Assembly: GCF_012184415.1 (NCBI RefSeq)
Contig: NZ_VTOX01000006.1
Coordinates: forward strand, 186,001 to 250,000
Length of the DNA stretch: 64,000 bases
Direction: 5' to 3'
Source: Ramlibacter lithotrophicus
GTDB taxonomy: Bacteria > Pseudomonadota > Gammaproteobacteria > Burkholderiales > Burkholderiaceae_C
Shown here: positions 29,618-37,386 of the stretch, in pieces
Numbering within the stretch: position 1 is the first letter of the stretch
How the letters are laid out: each line of letters starts with the position of its first letter
Notes under the pieces: generated by a model
The model's input: only the letters and a program-made list of their open reading frames with translations
Told to the model about the DNA's origin: nothing
Database searches by the model: none
Position numbers and translations under genes: made by a program

Positions 29618-32092
29618 CTACCGCCGTGCGACGAACTCGTATGCGTAGTGGCTGCTCTGCTTCTGCTCCCACTTGTCGGCGAGGTGGTAGGTGCGCTTCC
29701 AGATCCAGCGCTTGCAGTAGAACCTGAAGGCGCCCTGGCGCACGCAGTTGCCGATGTTGAACGGCATGTGGAAGCTGATGCGCTTGCCGCGCTCCACCAC
29801 CCGCATGTCGACCGGCTTGGCCAGGCGGGTGCCGTGCGCATCCAGCGTGACGGCATAGATCCCGGCGTCGGTGACCACGCGGCTCTCCTCCACGTTGATT
29901 CCCGACACCGCCGTCGTGCCGGTCGCGTTCAAGGGCGCGTACTGGCGCAAGTCGGACGCCGCGCCGCCCGTGTAACTGGGCCACAAGCTGGGGATCGGGC
30001 TGCCGCCGCCGTCGTAGGAATGCTCGGCCAGGCTCTGGATGAACGAGTAGTGGTTGGCGTAGCGCCGGCGCGCGTCCAGCGCCGTGCCGCCGAACGCGTT
30101 CGCGACCGGCATCACCATCCCGGACGGCGACAGGTATGGCGTGCACCCGCCGGCGAGGTAGGACGGCTGCACGCCCGGCAGCATCAGGTGTTTCTGGCTC
30201 ACCCACAGCTTGGTGCCGCGGACCAGCCGCGGCAGCCAGTCGGAGAATTCGAACGCCTTCACCAGCTGCGAAACGGACAGGCCGCTGGGCGCCGAGATGT
30301 TGGGAAACACCGGGTTGGGATTGCCGCAGGCCGAGTTCATCGTGACCACGCCGTCATCGAGCCCGGGCAGGAACCACTGGGTCAGGCCCGCCGCCTGGTT
30401 GCCGCGGGGATGGCCGCCCGCCAGCGTCACCGTGGGCACCGGCGAGTTCTCGACGTCGCGTCCCCACACGCCCTGCGCCACGGCCGGAATCAGGTCGCGC
30501 AGGATGCTGCCGGCGACGAAGGAGAGGTCGGCGTTGCAGGTGTTGGAGGTCCCGAACAGTTCGTCGACCAGCGGGCACAGCACGTTGGAGGCGGCTGCAA
30601 TCGGCGCGCCGACGGTGGCCACGGCCATGCCGACGGTCGCGATGCGGCTGCCCGAAATCGCGCCCGCCAGCGACACATGGGCCACCATGCGGCGCGCGAT
30701 CAGTTCTCCGCCGGGACCGAAGTCGCCGGCGCGCGCCCGGCCCATCGCACTGCTCGTGACGAGCGGCCCGGTGGAATGGCCGATGAGAATGCAGCCGTTG
30801 GCGCAGAACGGGCGCACGTGGCCGGCCGGATAGGTGGGCGGCGTGACCACGTTCAGGTTGCTGGCCATGGCCTGCTGGATCTGGGTCAGCAGCGCATGTT
30901 GCGCGTACTCGATGGTCTGGTTGCTGGACCAGGCGACGACCAGGTAGCGGTTGGCCTTGGGAACGTAGACCGGCGCCGCGTCCGCGGACGTCCACTGCCA
31001 GCCGGTGCCCGGCCAGGGACTCGGCGAGCCGGCCGGCACCGGCGCCGAGAGGTGCTCCACCAGGTGCGCCGTCCAGTACTTCTCGGCCTCGGCGCGGAAA
31101 TAGCCGCTGCTGTTGACGAACTCGGCGGCATCGGCCGGCCAGGTCTTGCTGGCCGAACCCGTCGGGTTGCCGATGCGATCGAAGAGATGGCTGGTCTGCA
31201 GGCCATGGACGTAGATGATGTCGCGGCCCTCGAACGGCATCGCCGAGTCCAGGAACGACGCGTCGTTGCAGTCGACCTGCTTGCGGGTGCCCGGCGAGCC
31301 GGCCGTGCCCTCGGTGCGCTGGAAGCAGTCGCCCATGGAAAACGACGGCAGCGCCTCCAGGCCCGGGCGCGGCGCGGCCAGCAGCGTGTCGAGCAGGGCG
31401 CGGCCCTCGTTGTCCTCGTACTTGGCCACGAACTCCTCCGCCGCCACGGTGTCAGCGTCCGGCGCCTCCTCCGCCGGCAACGTCCCGCCGATCGACGGCT
31501 CGCACGGCAGGCTGGGATAGAAGGCGTCGGTGGTCGTGTCGAGGTCCGGATAGAGGGCCGCCAGCGAACCGAGGTCGGCGTCCACCGATTCGGGCGCTCC
31601 GACCTCGAAGGCCTCGGTCGGCAGGACGGCGTTGCCGCGCGCGTCGACCTTCGCCGCCTGGTCGCAGCGTGAGATGCGCGCTGCGAAATCCGCCACGGCC
31701 GCGACCGCCGTCACGCGTCCTGCGGTGTAGTCCCTGCCCAGCAGGTAGACGATGCCGTCGGCGATGCCGATGTACAGGTCGGTGCCGGGGTAGTAACGGT
31801 ACTGGTACTGCTCCAGGGTCCGCGTGTCCTCGCGGCTGGGGAACAGCGACGGATACATCGACTCAGCCCAGTCCAGCACTTGGTCCGCCGCCAAGGGCTC
31901 GGCGGCGCCGGCATCGGCCCGGCTCGGCGCTCGCGGCTGCAACGCGGCCCGGAAGGCGCTCGCCTGCGCGTTGAGGTCGCTGCCGGAGCCCTTGGGGGAT
32001 GCCAGCAAGGGATGTTCACTCGAGCCGCCGCCGCAGCCGCTGGCCAGGACGGCGGATACGGCCAGCACACGCAGGACTGCACGGAAGTTCAT
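29618..32092 (-). CDS. Large exported lipoprotein with alpha/beta-hydrolase nucleophile motif
   Basis: An 824-residue lipoprotein. ATG 32092 gives a clean signal with lipobox VLASGC followed by GGGSS. After a low-complexity linker comes a short domain around WAESMYPSLFPSREDT and YRYYPGTDLYIGI, a module common in exported betaproteobacterial proteins. The central part has IIYVHGLQTSHLFDR (oxyanion-type HG) and CILIGHSTGPLV, the G-x-S-x-G elbow of serine esterases and lipases. A possible acid/His region lies in LDDGVVTMNSACG and YANHYSFIQSL. The substrate is unknown; it is probably a surface or periplasmic esterase or lipase. Confidence 0.75.
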   Translation of the reverse strand: MNFRAVLRVLAVSAVLASGCGGGSSEHPLLASPKGSGSDLNAQASAFRAALQPRAPSRADAGAAEPLAADQVLDWAESMYPSLFPSREDTRTLEQYQYRYYPGTDLYIGIADGIVYLLGRDYTAGRVTAVAAVADFAARISRCDQAAKVDARGNAVLPTEAFEVGAPESVDADLGSLAALYPDLDTTTDAFYPSLPCEPSIGGTLPAEEAPDADTVAAEEFVAKYEDNEGRALLDTLLAAPRPGLEALPSFSMGDCFQRTEGTAGSPGTRKQVDCNDASFLDSAMPFEGRDIIYVHGLQTSHLFDRIGNPTGSASKTWPADAAEFVNSSGYFRAEAEKYWTAHLVEHLSAPVPAGSPSPWPGTGWQWTSADAAPVYVPKANRYLVVAWSSNQTIEYAQHALLTQIQQAMASNLNVVTPPTYPAGHVRPFCANGCILIGHSTGPLVTSSAMGRARAGDFGPGGELIARRMVAHVSLAGAISGSRIATVGMAVATVGAPIAAASNVLCPLVDELFGTSNTCNADLSFVAGSILRDLIPAVAQGVWGRDVENSPVPTVTLAGGHPRGNQAAGLTQWFLPGLDDGVVTMNSACGNPNPVFPNISAPSGLSVSQLVKAFEFSDWLPRLVRGTKLWVSQKHLMLPGVQPSYLAGGCTPYLSPSGMVMPVANAFGGTALDARRRYANHYSFIQSLAEHSYDGGGSPIPSLWPSYTGGAASDLRQYAPLNATGTTAVSGINVEESRVVTDAGIYAVTLDAHGTRLAKPVDMRVVERGKRISFHMPFNIGNCVRQGAFRFYCKRWIWKRTYHLADKWEQKQSSHYAYEFVARR

Positions 32093-32463
32093 GGGTTTCT
32101 CCTCGCGCCGCCTCGGCCGGCGGCGAAGCCGACTGCTTCGCTCGGAGGCGCAGGTGCGCCGTGGGAGGAACCCAGCAGCCCGGGCACGCCTCGCGGCGGC
32201 CGCCGGACGGTGAGAACCAGGAGAGCTTGTAAATGGCGGGTAACAGGATGTCAATGAGACCTACCCGCGTCCCGATCCACATGCCCCGGCGGGGAAATCC
32301 GGCCGGCCCGGCCGCCGCCGGGCGGCACGGATAGAATCAATCACCGGGCCCAAGCATTTGCGGCCCGGTTTTTTGTTTCCGCCGCCTCCGGTGGCGGTGG
32401 ACGGACACCGGGTCTGAAGTCCAAGCGCTCACCTGTTCTCTCAACAGCTTTCTGGAGCCTGGA
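32093..32463. other. 371-bp divergent intergenic region upstream of guaC
   Basis: This gap separates the hydrolase gene (minus) and guaC (plus). It contains a plus-strand intrinsic terminator-like hairpin (32343-32374), a possible -10 box TAGAAT at about 32333-32338 just before it, and a second GC-rich hairpin (about 32380-32399). I see no open frame with coding character here. Confidence 0.6.
32343..32374 (+). terminator. Intrinsic terminator-like hairpin in the guaC leader
   Basis: An 8-bp perfect stem ACCGGGCC/GGCCCGGT with an 11-base loop is followed by a run of six T. It points toward guaC, whose ATG is 90 bp downstream, and no plus-strand gene precedes it within the gap. It may be a transcription attenuator for guaC or the 3' end of a short RNA. 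Confidence 0.6.
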
Positions 32464-33441
32464 ATGGAAATCTTCGACTACGACAAAGTATTGCTGCTGC
32501 CGCGCAAGTGCCGCGTGACCAGCCGCTCCGAGTGCGACGCCAGCGTCGAACTGGGCGGGCGCAGCTTCCGCATCCCGGTCGTGCCGGCCAACATGAAGAC
32601 CGTGGTGAACGAGCAGATCTGCCTCTGGCTCGCACGCAACGGCTACTTCTACGTGATGCACCGCTTCGACCTGGACAACGTGAAGTTCGTCCGCCAGATG
32701 AAGGCCGAGGGCGTCTACGCCTCGATCTCGCTGGGCGTCAAGCCGGCGGACTACGAGACGGTCGACCGGCTGGCCGCCGAAGGGCTCGTGCCCGAGTACG
32801 TCACCATCGACATCGCGCACGGCCACGCCGACACGGTGAAGAACATGATCGCGCATCTCAAGGAGAAGCTGCCGGCGACCTTCGTCATCGCCGGCAACGT
32901 GGGCACGCCCGAGGCGATCATCGACCTGGAGAACTGGGGCGCGGACGCCACCAAGGTCGGCATCGGCCCCGGCAAGGTGTGCATCACGCGCATGAAGACC
33001 GGCTTCGGCACCGGCGGCTGGCAGTTGTCGGCGATGAAGTGGTGCGCCCGCGTCGCCACCAAGCCGATCATCGCCGACGGCGGCATCCGCGAGCACGGCG
33101 ACATCGCCAAGAGCATCCGCTTCGGCGCGACGATGGTGATGATCGGCTCGATGCTGGCCGGCCACGAGGAGTCGCCGGGCCAGACCGTGGACGAAGGCGG
33201 CAAGCTGTACAAGGAGTACTACGGCAGCGCGTCGGACTTCAACAAGGGCGAGTACAAGCACGTCGAGGGCAAGCGGATCCTGGAGCCGGTGAAAGGCAAG
33301 CTGGCGGACACGCTGCGCGAGATGGAAGAAGACGTGCAGAGCTCGATCAGCTATTCCGGCGGGCGCAAGCTGATGGACATCCGCAAGGTGAACTACGTGA
33401 TCCTGGGCGGCGACAACGCGGGCGAGCACCTGCTGATGTAA
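32464..33441 (+). CDS. guaC: GMP reductase
   Basis: A 325-residue enzyme of the IMPDH/GMPR family that converts GMP to IMP with NADPH, linking guanine and adenine nucleotide pools. The N-terminus [32 protein letters not shown], the phosphate loop [18 protein letters not shown] with the catalytic cysteine, and [14 protein letters not shown] are diagnostic. It lacks the CBS-domain insertion of IMP dehydrogenase, and its length is that of the short GuaC branch. The ATG is preceded by CTGGAG. The leader contains a terminator-like hairpin that may regulate expression. Confidence 0.95.
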   Translation: MEIFDYDKVLLLPRKCRVTSRSECDASVELGGRSFRIPVVPANMKTVVNEQICLWLARNGYFYVMHRFDLDNVKFVRQMKAEGVYASISLGVKPADYETVDRLAAEGLVPEYVTIDIAHGHADTVKNMIAHLKEKLPATFVIAGNVGTPEAIIDLENWGADATKVGIGPGKVCITRMKTGFGTGGWQLSAMKWCARVATKPIIADGGIREHGDIAKSIRFGATMVMIGSMLAGHEESPGQTVDEGGKLYKEYYGSASDFNKGEYKHVEGKRILEPVKGKLADTLREMEEDVQSSISYSGGRKLMDIRKVNYVILGGDNAGEHLLM

Positions 33442-33468
33442 GCAGGCTTCCTGCGTACGGATGTTCGG

Positions 33469-34779
33469 CTATTCGACGAACATCCCGCGAGGCCACGGGT
33501 CGCCGATCGTCTCGGGCGGCAGCGGCTTCGGCGCCCGCAGCGCGGCGGGGGCGCCGCAGCTGCCGGTCGACACGTAGTTCAGCGCGGTACGGGTGCGAGC
33601 CTCCTGCGGGTCGCCCAGCTGGTGGTCCAGGTCGTCCGCCACCGCGCAGGTCGGCGGGAACCCGGACGTGAAGCCCCCGACGCCGTCGGCATTGAGCGTC
33701 TCGAACTGCACCGCCTGGTACGTGGTGCCGCACAGCTCGTACGGCACGAAGCCGTACGGCTTGCCGTAGGTCGGCTCGCCCACCAGCACGACGTCCACGA
33801 ACGGCTGCAGCCCGTTGATCACGAGTTCGCTGGCGGACGCCGTCCCGCCGCCGGTGATCACGAACACGCGCCGCAACCCGTCGCCCAGCGCCGTGCCGGC
33901 CGTCGCGTCGGGCATGTCGAACAGCAGCCGCTGCGTGCTGCCGGCCTGCTTGTCGTTGAAGCGCAGGAACGCGTAGAGCTTGCTCGCCGTCGCCGCACCG
34001 CCCACCAGGCTGGCCAGCTCGCGCGACACATTGACGCTGCCGCCGCCGTTGTAGCGCAAGTCCAGGATCAGCTCACCGACGCCGGCCTGCGCGAACTCGA
34101 CGAACGCGGCCCGCAGCCGTTCGCGGCTGTAGGTCACGAACTGGTGATACGCCAGGTAGCCCACCCTGGCCCCGCCCGCCGGCCCGGGCACCTCGAAGAC
34201 CTTGGTCGCCGCCACCGGACTCAGGAGGTACTCCTCCGACGCCGCGGTGAGCAGCTTCCACTGGCCCGCCGCCGTGACCACGTTGAACGTGCGCGGCACG
34301 CCTGGGGTGGTCACCGCCGGCAGCAGGCCGGCCGCAATGTCGGCCGGCGCGTAGCCGTCGATCGACTGGATGCGGTCGCCGCGCGCGAGGCCGGCCCGCG
34401 CCGCGGGGCTGAGCGGCTCCACGTTGCGCACCCGCAGTTGCGTGCGCGCCATGTCGGCCCACGCCAGCGTGTAGCCGTAGCCGACGCGCCGCCCTTCCGT
34501 GAACACCTGCCGGTAGTCCTCGGTCCGCTGGCTGTAGCTGAAGCGGTCCAGCGGCCGCACCAGCATCGACTGGAAATAGGCATCCATCGTCGCCGCCCGT
34601 TCGTCGGGCACCGGCATGTCGGCGTACCAGTAGTACTGCTCCTGCATGAAGTCGCGCAGGCTCTGGCGCTGGTTGGCGACGGTGCAGGCCTCGGCCGTCG
34701 GCGGCGGCGCCGTATCGCCTCCGCCGCCGCCGCAGGCCTGCAACAACGCGGCCAGGAGCAGGATCGCAAGCCGCTTCAT
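33469..34779 (-). CDS. S41-family C-terminal processing protease-like lipoprotein
   Basis: A 436-residue exported peptidase. Start ATG 34779 gives a lipoprotein signal (AILLLAALLQACGGGGG); an in-frame ATG four codons upstream would overlap the preceding gene. After an N-terminal helical part (YYWYADMP) there is a PDZ-like region (VEPLSPAARAGLARGDRIQS), then the peptidase core with LILDLRYNGGGS, the nucleophile region GGGTASASELVINGL and a lysine in PTYGKPYGF. The substrate is unknown. It lies downstream of an esterase gene on the same strand and converges with guaC. Confidence 0.88.
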   Translation of the reverse strand: MKRLAILLLAALLQACGGGGGDTAPPPTAEACTVANQRQSLRDFMQEQYYWYADMPVPDERAATMDAYFQSMLVRPLDRFSYSQRTEDYRQVFTEGRRVGYGYTLAWADMARTQLRVRNVEPLSPAARAGLARGDRIQSIDGYAPADIAAGLLPAVTTPGVPRTFNVVTAAGQWKLLTAASEEYLLSPVAATKVFEVPGPAGGARVGYLAYHQFVTYSRERLRAAFVEFAQAGVGELILDLRYNGGGSVNVSRELASLVGGAATASKLYAFLRFNDKQAGSTQRLLFDMPDATAGTALGDGLRRVFVITGGGTASASELVINGLQPFVDVVLVGEPTYGKPYGFVPYELCGTTYQAVQFETLNADGVGGFTSGFPPTCAVADDLDHQLGDPQEARTRTALNYVSTGSCGAPAALRAPKPLPPETIGDPWPRGMFVE

Positions 34780-34783
34780 CGGC

Positions 34784-35644
34784 TCACTCACTTCGCAGCA
34801 GCTCCAGCGCGAGCTGCTGCAGGCGGTGGCCCGGTTCGACCAGCGCCTCCAGCACGCTGAAGTGGTTGAGGCCCGGCAGTTCCTCGCACACCGGCACCAC
34901 GCGTTCGCCCCACGCGTCGCGGATCAGCCGGTTCTGGCGCGCGAACTCCTCGCTCTCGGCGCCGCCGCAGACCGTGGCGAGCGTGCCCTGCGCCGGCGGC
35001 GGCAGCAGCGCGGGGCTTGCCAGCCGCACGTGCTCGGGGGTGAGCTGCAGATCCGGTTGCAGGAACGGCGTGTGCATGATCGGCTCCAGGTCGAACAGGC
35101 CCGAGATCGACAGCGCCCGCCGCACCAGCGCCGGCGGCAGGTCGCGTGCATGCGCCTGCCAGTCGCACGCCAGCAGCATCGCGGCCAGGTGGCCGCCGGC
35201 CGAATGGCCCACGACGGTGATGCGCCCCGGGTCGCCGCCGAACTTGTGGATGTTGCGCCAGGTCCAGGCCAGCGCGTGCACCATCTGCAGCACGATCTGC
35301 GGCACGGTGACGGCGGGGCACAGCGCGTAATTCGGGATGACGACACACGCGCCTTCGCGCGTGAACGGCGGCGCCACGAAAGCGTGGTCGCGCTTGTCCA
35401 GGCTGCGCCAGTAGCCGCCGTGGATGAACACCAGCACCGGGGCGCCCGACTGCTGCGCCGCCGGGAAGATGTCCAGGTGCTCGTTGGGCCCGCCGCCATA
35501 GCGCACGTCGAGCTCGCGCTGCTCGCTGCGCATGGCGTCGGCCGACCAGGCGGCCCAGCGCCTGAAATGCTCCGCATGCTCGGGCACCAGTGCTCGGTTG
35601 TTGTACATGCGGTCAAGCCATTGCGGCTCGTGCTGGCTGCTCAT
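34784..35644 (-). CDS. Alpha/beta hydrolase, esterase/arylformamidase-like
   Basis: A 286-residue cytoplasmic esterase of the HSL/kynurenine-formamidase group. LVFIHGGYWRSLDK holds the oxyanion H-G-G, VVGHSAGGHLAAMLL the nucleophile serine at about residue 147, and GLNHFSVLEAL the likely catalytic histidine. The N-terminus LDRMYNNRALVPEH resembles arylformamidase-like proteins, but no tryptophan-degradation genes are near, so the substrate is open. It is divergent from the SAF-domain oxidoreductase and overlaps or abuts the S41 gene. Confidence 0.87.
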   Translation of the reverse strand: MSSQHEPQWLDRMYNNRALVPEHAEHFRRWAAWSADAMRSEQRELDVRYGGGPNEHLDIFPAAQQSGAPVLVFIHGGYWRSLDKRDHAFVAPPFTREGACVVIPNYALCPAVTVPQIVLQMVHALAWTWRNIHKFGGDPGRITVVGHSAGGHLAAMLLACDWQAHARDLPPALVRRALSISGLFDLEPIMHTPFLQPDLQLTPEHVRLASPALLPPPAQGTLATVCGGAESEEFARQNRLIRDAWGERVVPVCEELPGLNHFSVLEALVEPGHRLQQLALELLRSE

Positions 35645-35754
35645 GAATAAGCTCCTGGAATGGCCTTATCTTGGCACACGGTCCGGGGCGGCGGGGCCGC
35701 GCGACGCGGTTTAAGGTATGTTTCCGGCTCACCCAGCCAACAGGACGAAGCACC

Positions 35755-37113
35755 ATGAGCCTCCATTCGAAACTCCAGCAGCGTGCCGCGCAAGGCAAGC
35801 CCGTGCGCGTCGGCCTGATCGGCGCCGGCAAGTTCGGCTCGATGTACCTGGCGCAGGTCCCGCGCACGCCGGGCGTGCATCTCGTGGGCATCGCCGACCT
35901 GGCTCCCGATGCCGCACGGACCAACCTGGCGCGCGTTGGATGGAAGGCCGAGCAATCGGCGGCCCGTTCGCTGGACGCCGCCATCACGGAAGGCACGACC
36001 CACGTCGGCGAGGACTGGCAGGCGCTGGTTCGGCATCCGGCGATCGACGTCATCGTGGAGTGCACCGGCCATCCGATTGCGGCCGTCGACCACTGCCTGG
36101 AGGCATTCGCGAACGGCAAGCACGTGGTCAACGTCACGGTGGAGGCCGACGCGTTCTGCGGTCCGCTGCTGGCGCGCAAGGCGGCCCAGGCCGGCGTCGT
36201 CTATTCGCTGGCCTTCGGTGACCAGCCGGCGCTGATCTGCGACCTGGTCGACTGGGCGCGCACCTGCGGCTTTCCGGTGGTGGCGGCCGGACGCGGCCAC
36301 AAGTGGCTGCCGCATTTCAGCGAGTCGACGCCCGACACGGTGTGGAACAACTGGGGGCTGACGCCGGAGCAGGCCAGGCGCGGCGGCCTCAACCCGAAGA
36401 TGTTCAACAGCTTCCTGGACGGCTCCAAACCGTCGATCGAGAGCACGGCGGTCGCCAACGCCACCGGCCTCGAGGTGCCGAGCAACGGCCTGCTTTACCC
36501 GCCGGCCAGCATCGAGGACATCCCGTACGTGACGCGCCCCGTGAGCGAAGGCGGCGTGCTGGAGCGCAAGGGCATGGTCGAAGTGATCTCCTCGCTGGAG
36601 GCCGACGGCCGCGCCATCCCCTACGAGATCCGCATGGGCGTATGGGTGACCGTCGAGGGCGAGACCGAATACATCCGCAACTGCTTCGAGGAATACAAGG
36701 CGCACACCGACCCGAGCGGGCGCTACTTCACGCTGTACAAGCGCTGGCACCTGATCGGCCTGGAAGTGGGCGTCTCGGTGGCCAGCGTGGCCCTGCGCGG
36801 CGAGGCGACGGGCGTCGCCACCTGCTGGAACGCCGACGTCGTGGCGACCGCCAAGCGCGACCTGCAGCCCGGCGAGGTGCTCGACGGCGAAGGCGGCTAC
36901 ACCGTGTGGGGCAAGTTGCTGCCGGCCGCCACGTCGCTGAAGATGGGCGGCGTGCCGCTGGGCCTGGCGCACGACGTGAAGCTGGTGCGTCCGGTGAAGA
37001 AAGGCCAGAGCCTGACGTGGGCCGACGTGGCGATGGACACGAGCACGCGGGCGTGGAAGGTCCGCAACGAGATGGAGACCCTGTTCGGCGAGCCGTCGCG
37101 CAAGGCGGCGTGA
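35755..37113 (+). CDS. NAD(P)-dependent oxidoreductase with C-terminal SAF domain
   Basis: A 452-residue protein. The N-terminal Rossmann domain begins VRVGLIGAGKFGSMYLAQV, similar to homoserine-dehydrogenase-like oxidoreductases. The middle part includes VVNVTVEADAFCGPLLA and YSLAFGDQPALI. The C-terminal about 80 residues (DVVATAKRDLQPGEVLDGEG ... VRPVKKGQSLTWADV) form a SAF domain, as in antifreeze proteins and altronate dehydratase. Proteins of this build occur in carbohydrate and hydroxy-acid catabolism but few have been characterised. ATG 35755 follows AGGACGAAGC. It is followed by an intrinsic terminator. Confidence 0.82.
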   Translation: MSLHSKLQQRAAQGKPVRVGLIGAGKFGSMYLAQVPRTPGVHLVGIADLAPDAARTNLARVGWKAEQSAARSLDAAITEGTTHVGEDWQALVRHPAIDVIVECTGHPIAAVDHCLEAFANGKHVVNVTVEADAFCGPLLARKAAQAGVVYSLAFGDQPALICDLVDWARTCGFPVVAAGRGHKWLPHFSESTPDTVWNNWGLTPEQARRGGLNPKMFNSFLDGSKPSIESTAVANATGLEVPSNGLLYPPASIEDIPYVTRPVSEGGVLERKGMVEVISSLEADGRAIPYEIRMGVWVTVEGETEYIRNCFEEYKAHTDPSGRYFTLYKRWHLIGLEVGVSVASVALRGEATGVATCWNADVVATAKRDLQPGEVLDGEGGYTVWGKLLPAATSLKMGGVPLGLAHDVKLVRPVKKGQSLTWADVAMDTSTRAWKVRNEMETLFGEPSRKAA

Positions 37114-37128
37114 CCCGCTCAACGGTGG

Positions 37129-37154
37129 CCACGCCGCACGCGGCGCGGTTTTTT
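37129..37154 (+). terminator. Intrinsic terminator after the SAF-domain oxidoreductase
   Basis: The segment CCACGCCG-CACG-CGGCGCGG forms an 8-bp stem with one mismatch and is followed by six T. It lies 15 bp after the stop codon on the same strand and before the tRNA gene. Confidence 0.8.
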
Positions 37155-37216
37155 GGCGGAAATCGGAGCGCCGCCGCGGCGGTGCGGCAGACTTGGGCTA
37201 AAATAGCGAACTTCGT

Positions 37217-37292
<76 letters not shown>

Positions 37293-37302
37293 CAATGCTC
37301 CT

Positions 37303-37329
37303 AAGGCCTTGTTCTACAAGGCCTTTTTT
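37303..37329 (+). terminator. Intrinsic terminator after tRNA-Ala
   Basis: AAGGCCTTG-TTCTA-CAAGGCCTT is a perfect 9-bp stem followed by a run of T. It lies 10 bp after the tRNA and ends its transcript. It also rules out the TTG at 37309 as an integrase start. Confidence 0.9.
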
Positions 37330-37386
37330 CTTTTCCGGCTGCCACTTCGACGAGATGTCCAACTTTTCGTCCAAGTCGCACCAGAA

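Noticed and set aside
37309..37386. Upstream TTG start for the integrase
   Set aside because: This extension would translate through the tRNA terminator hairpin and has no ribosome site. ATG 37387 is more likely.
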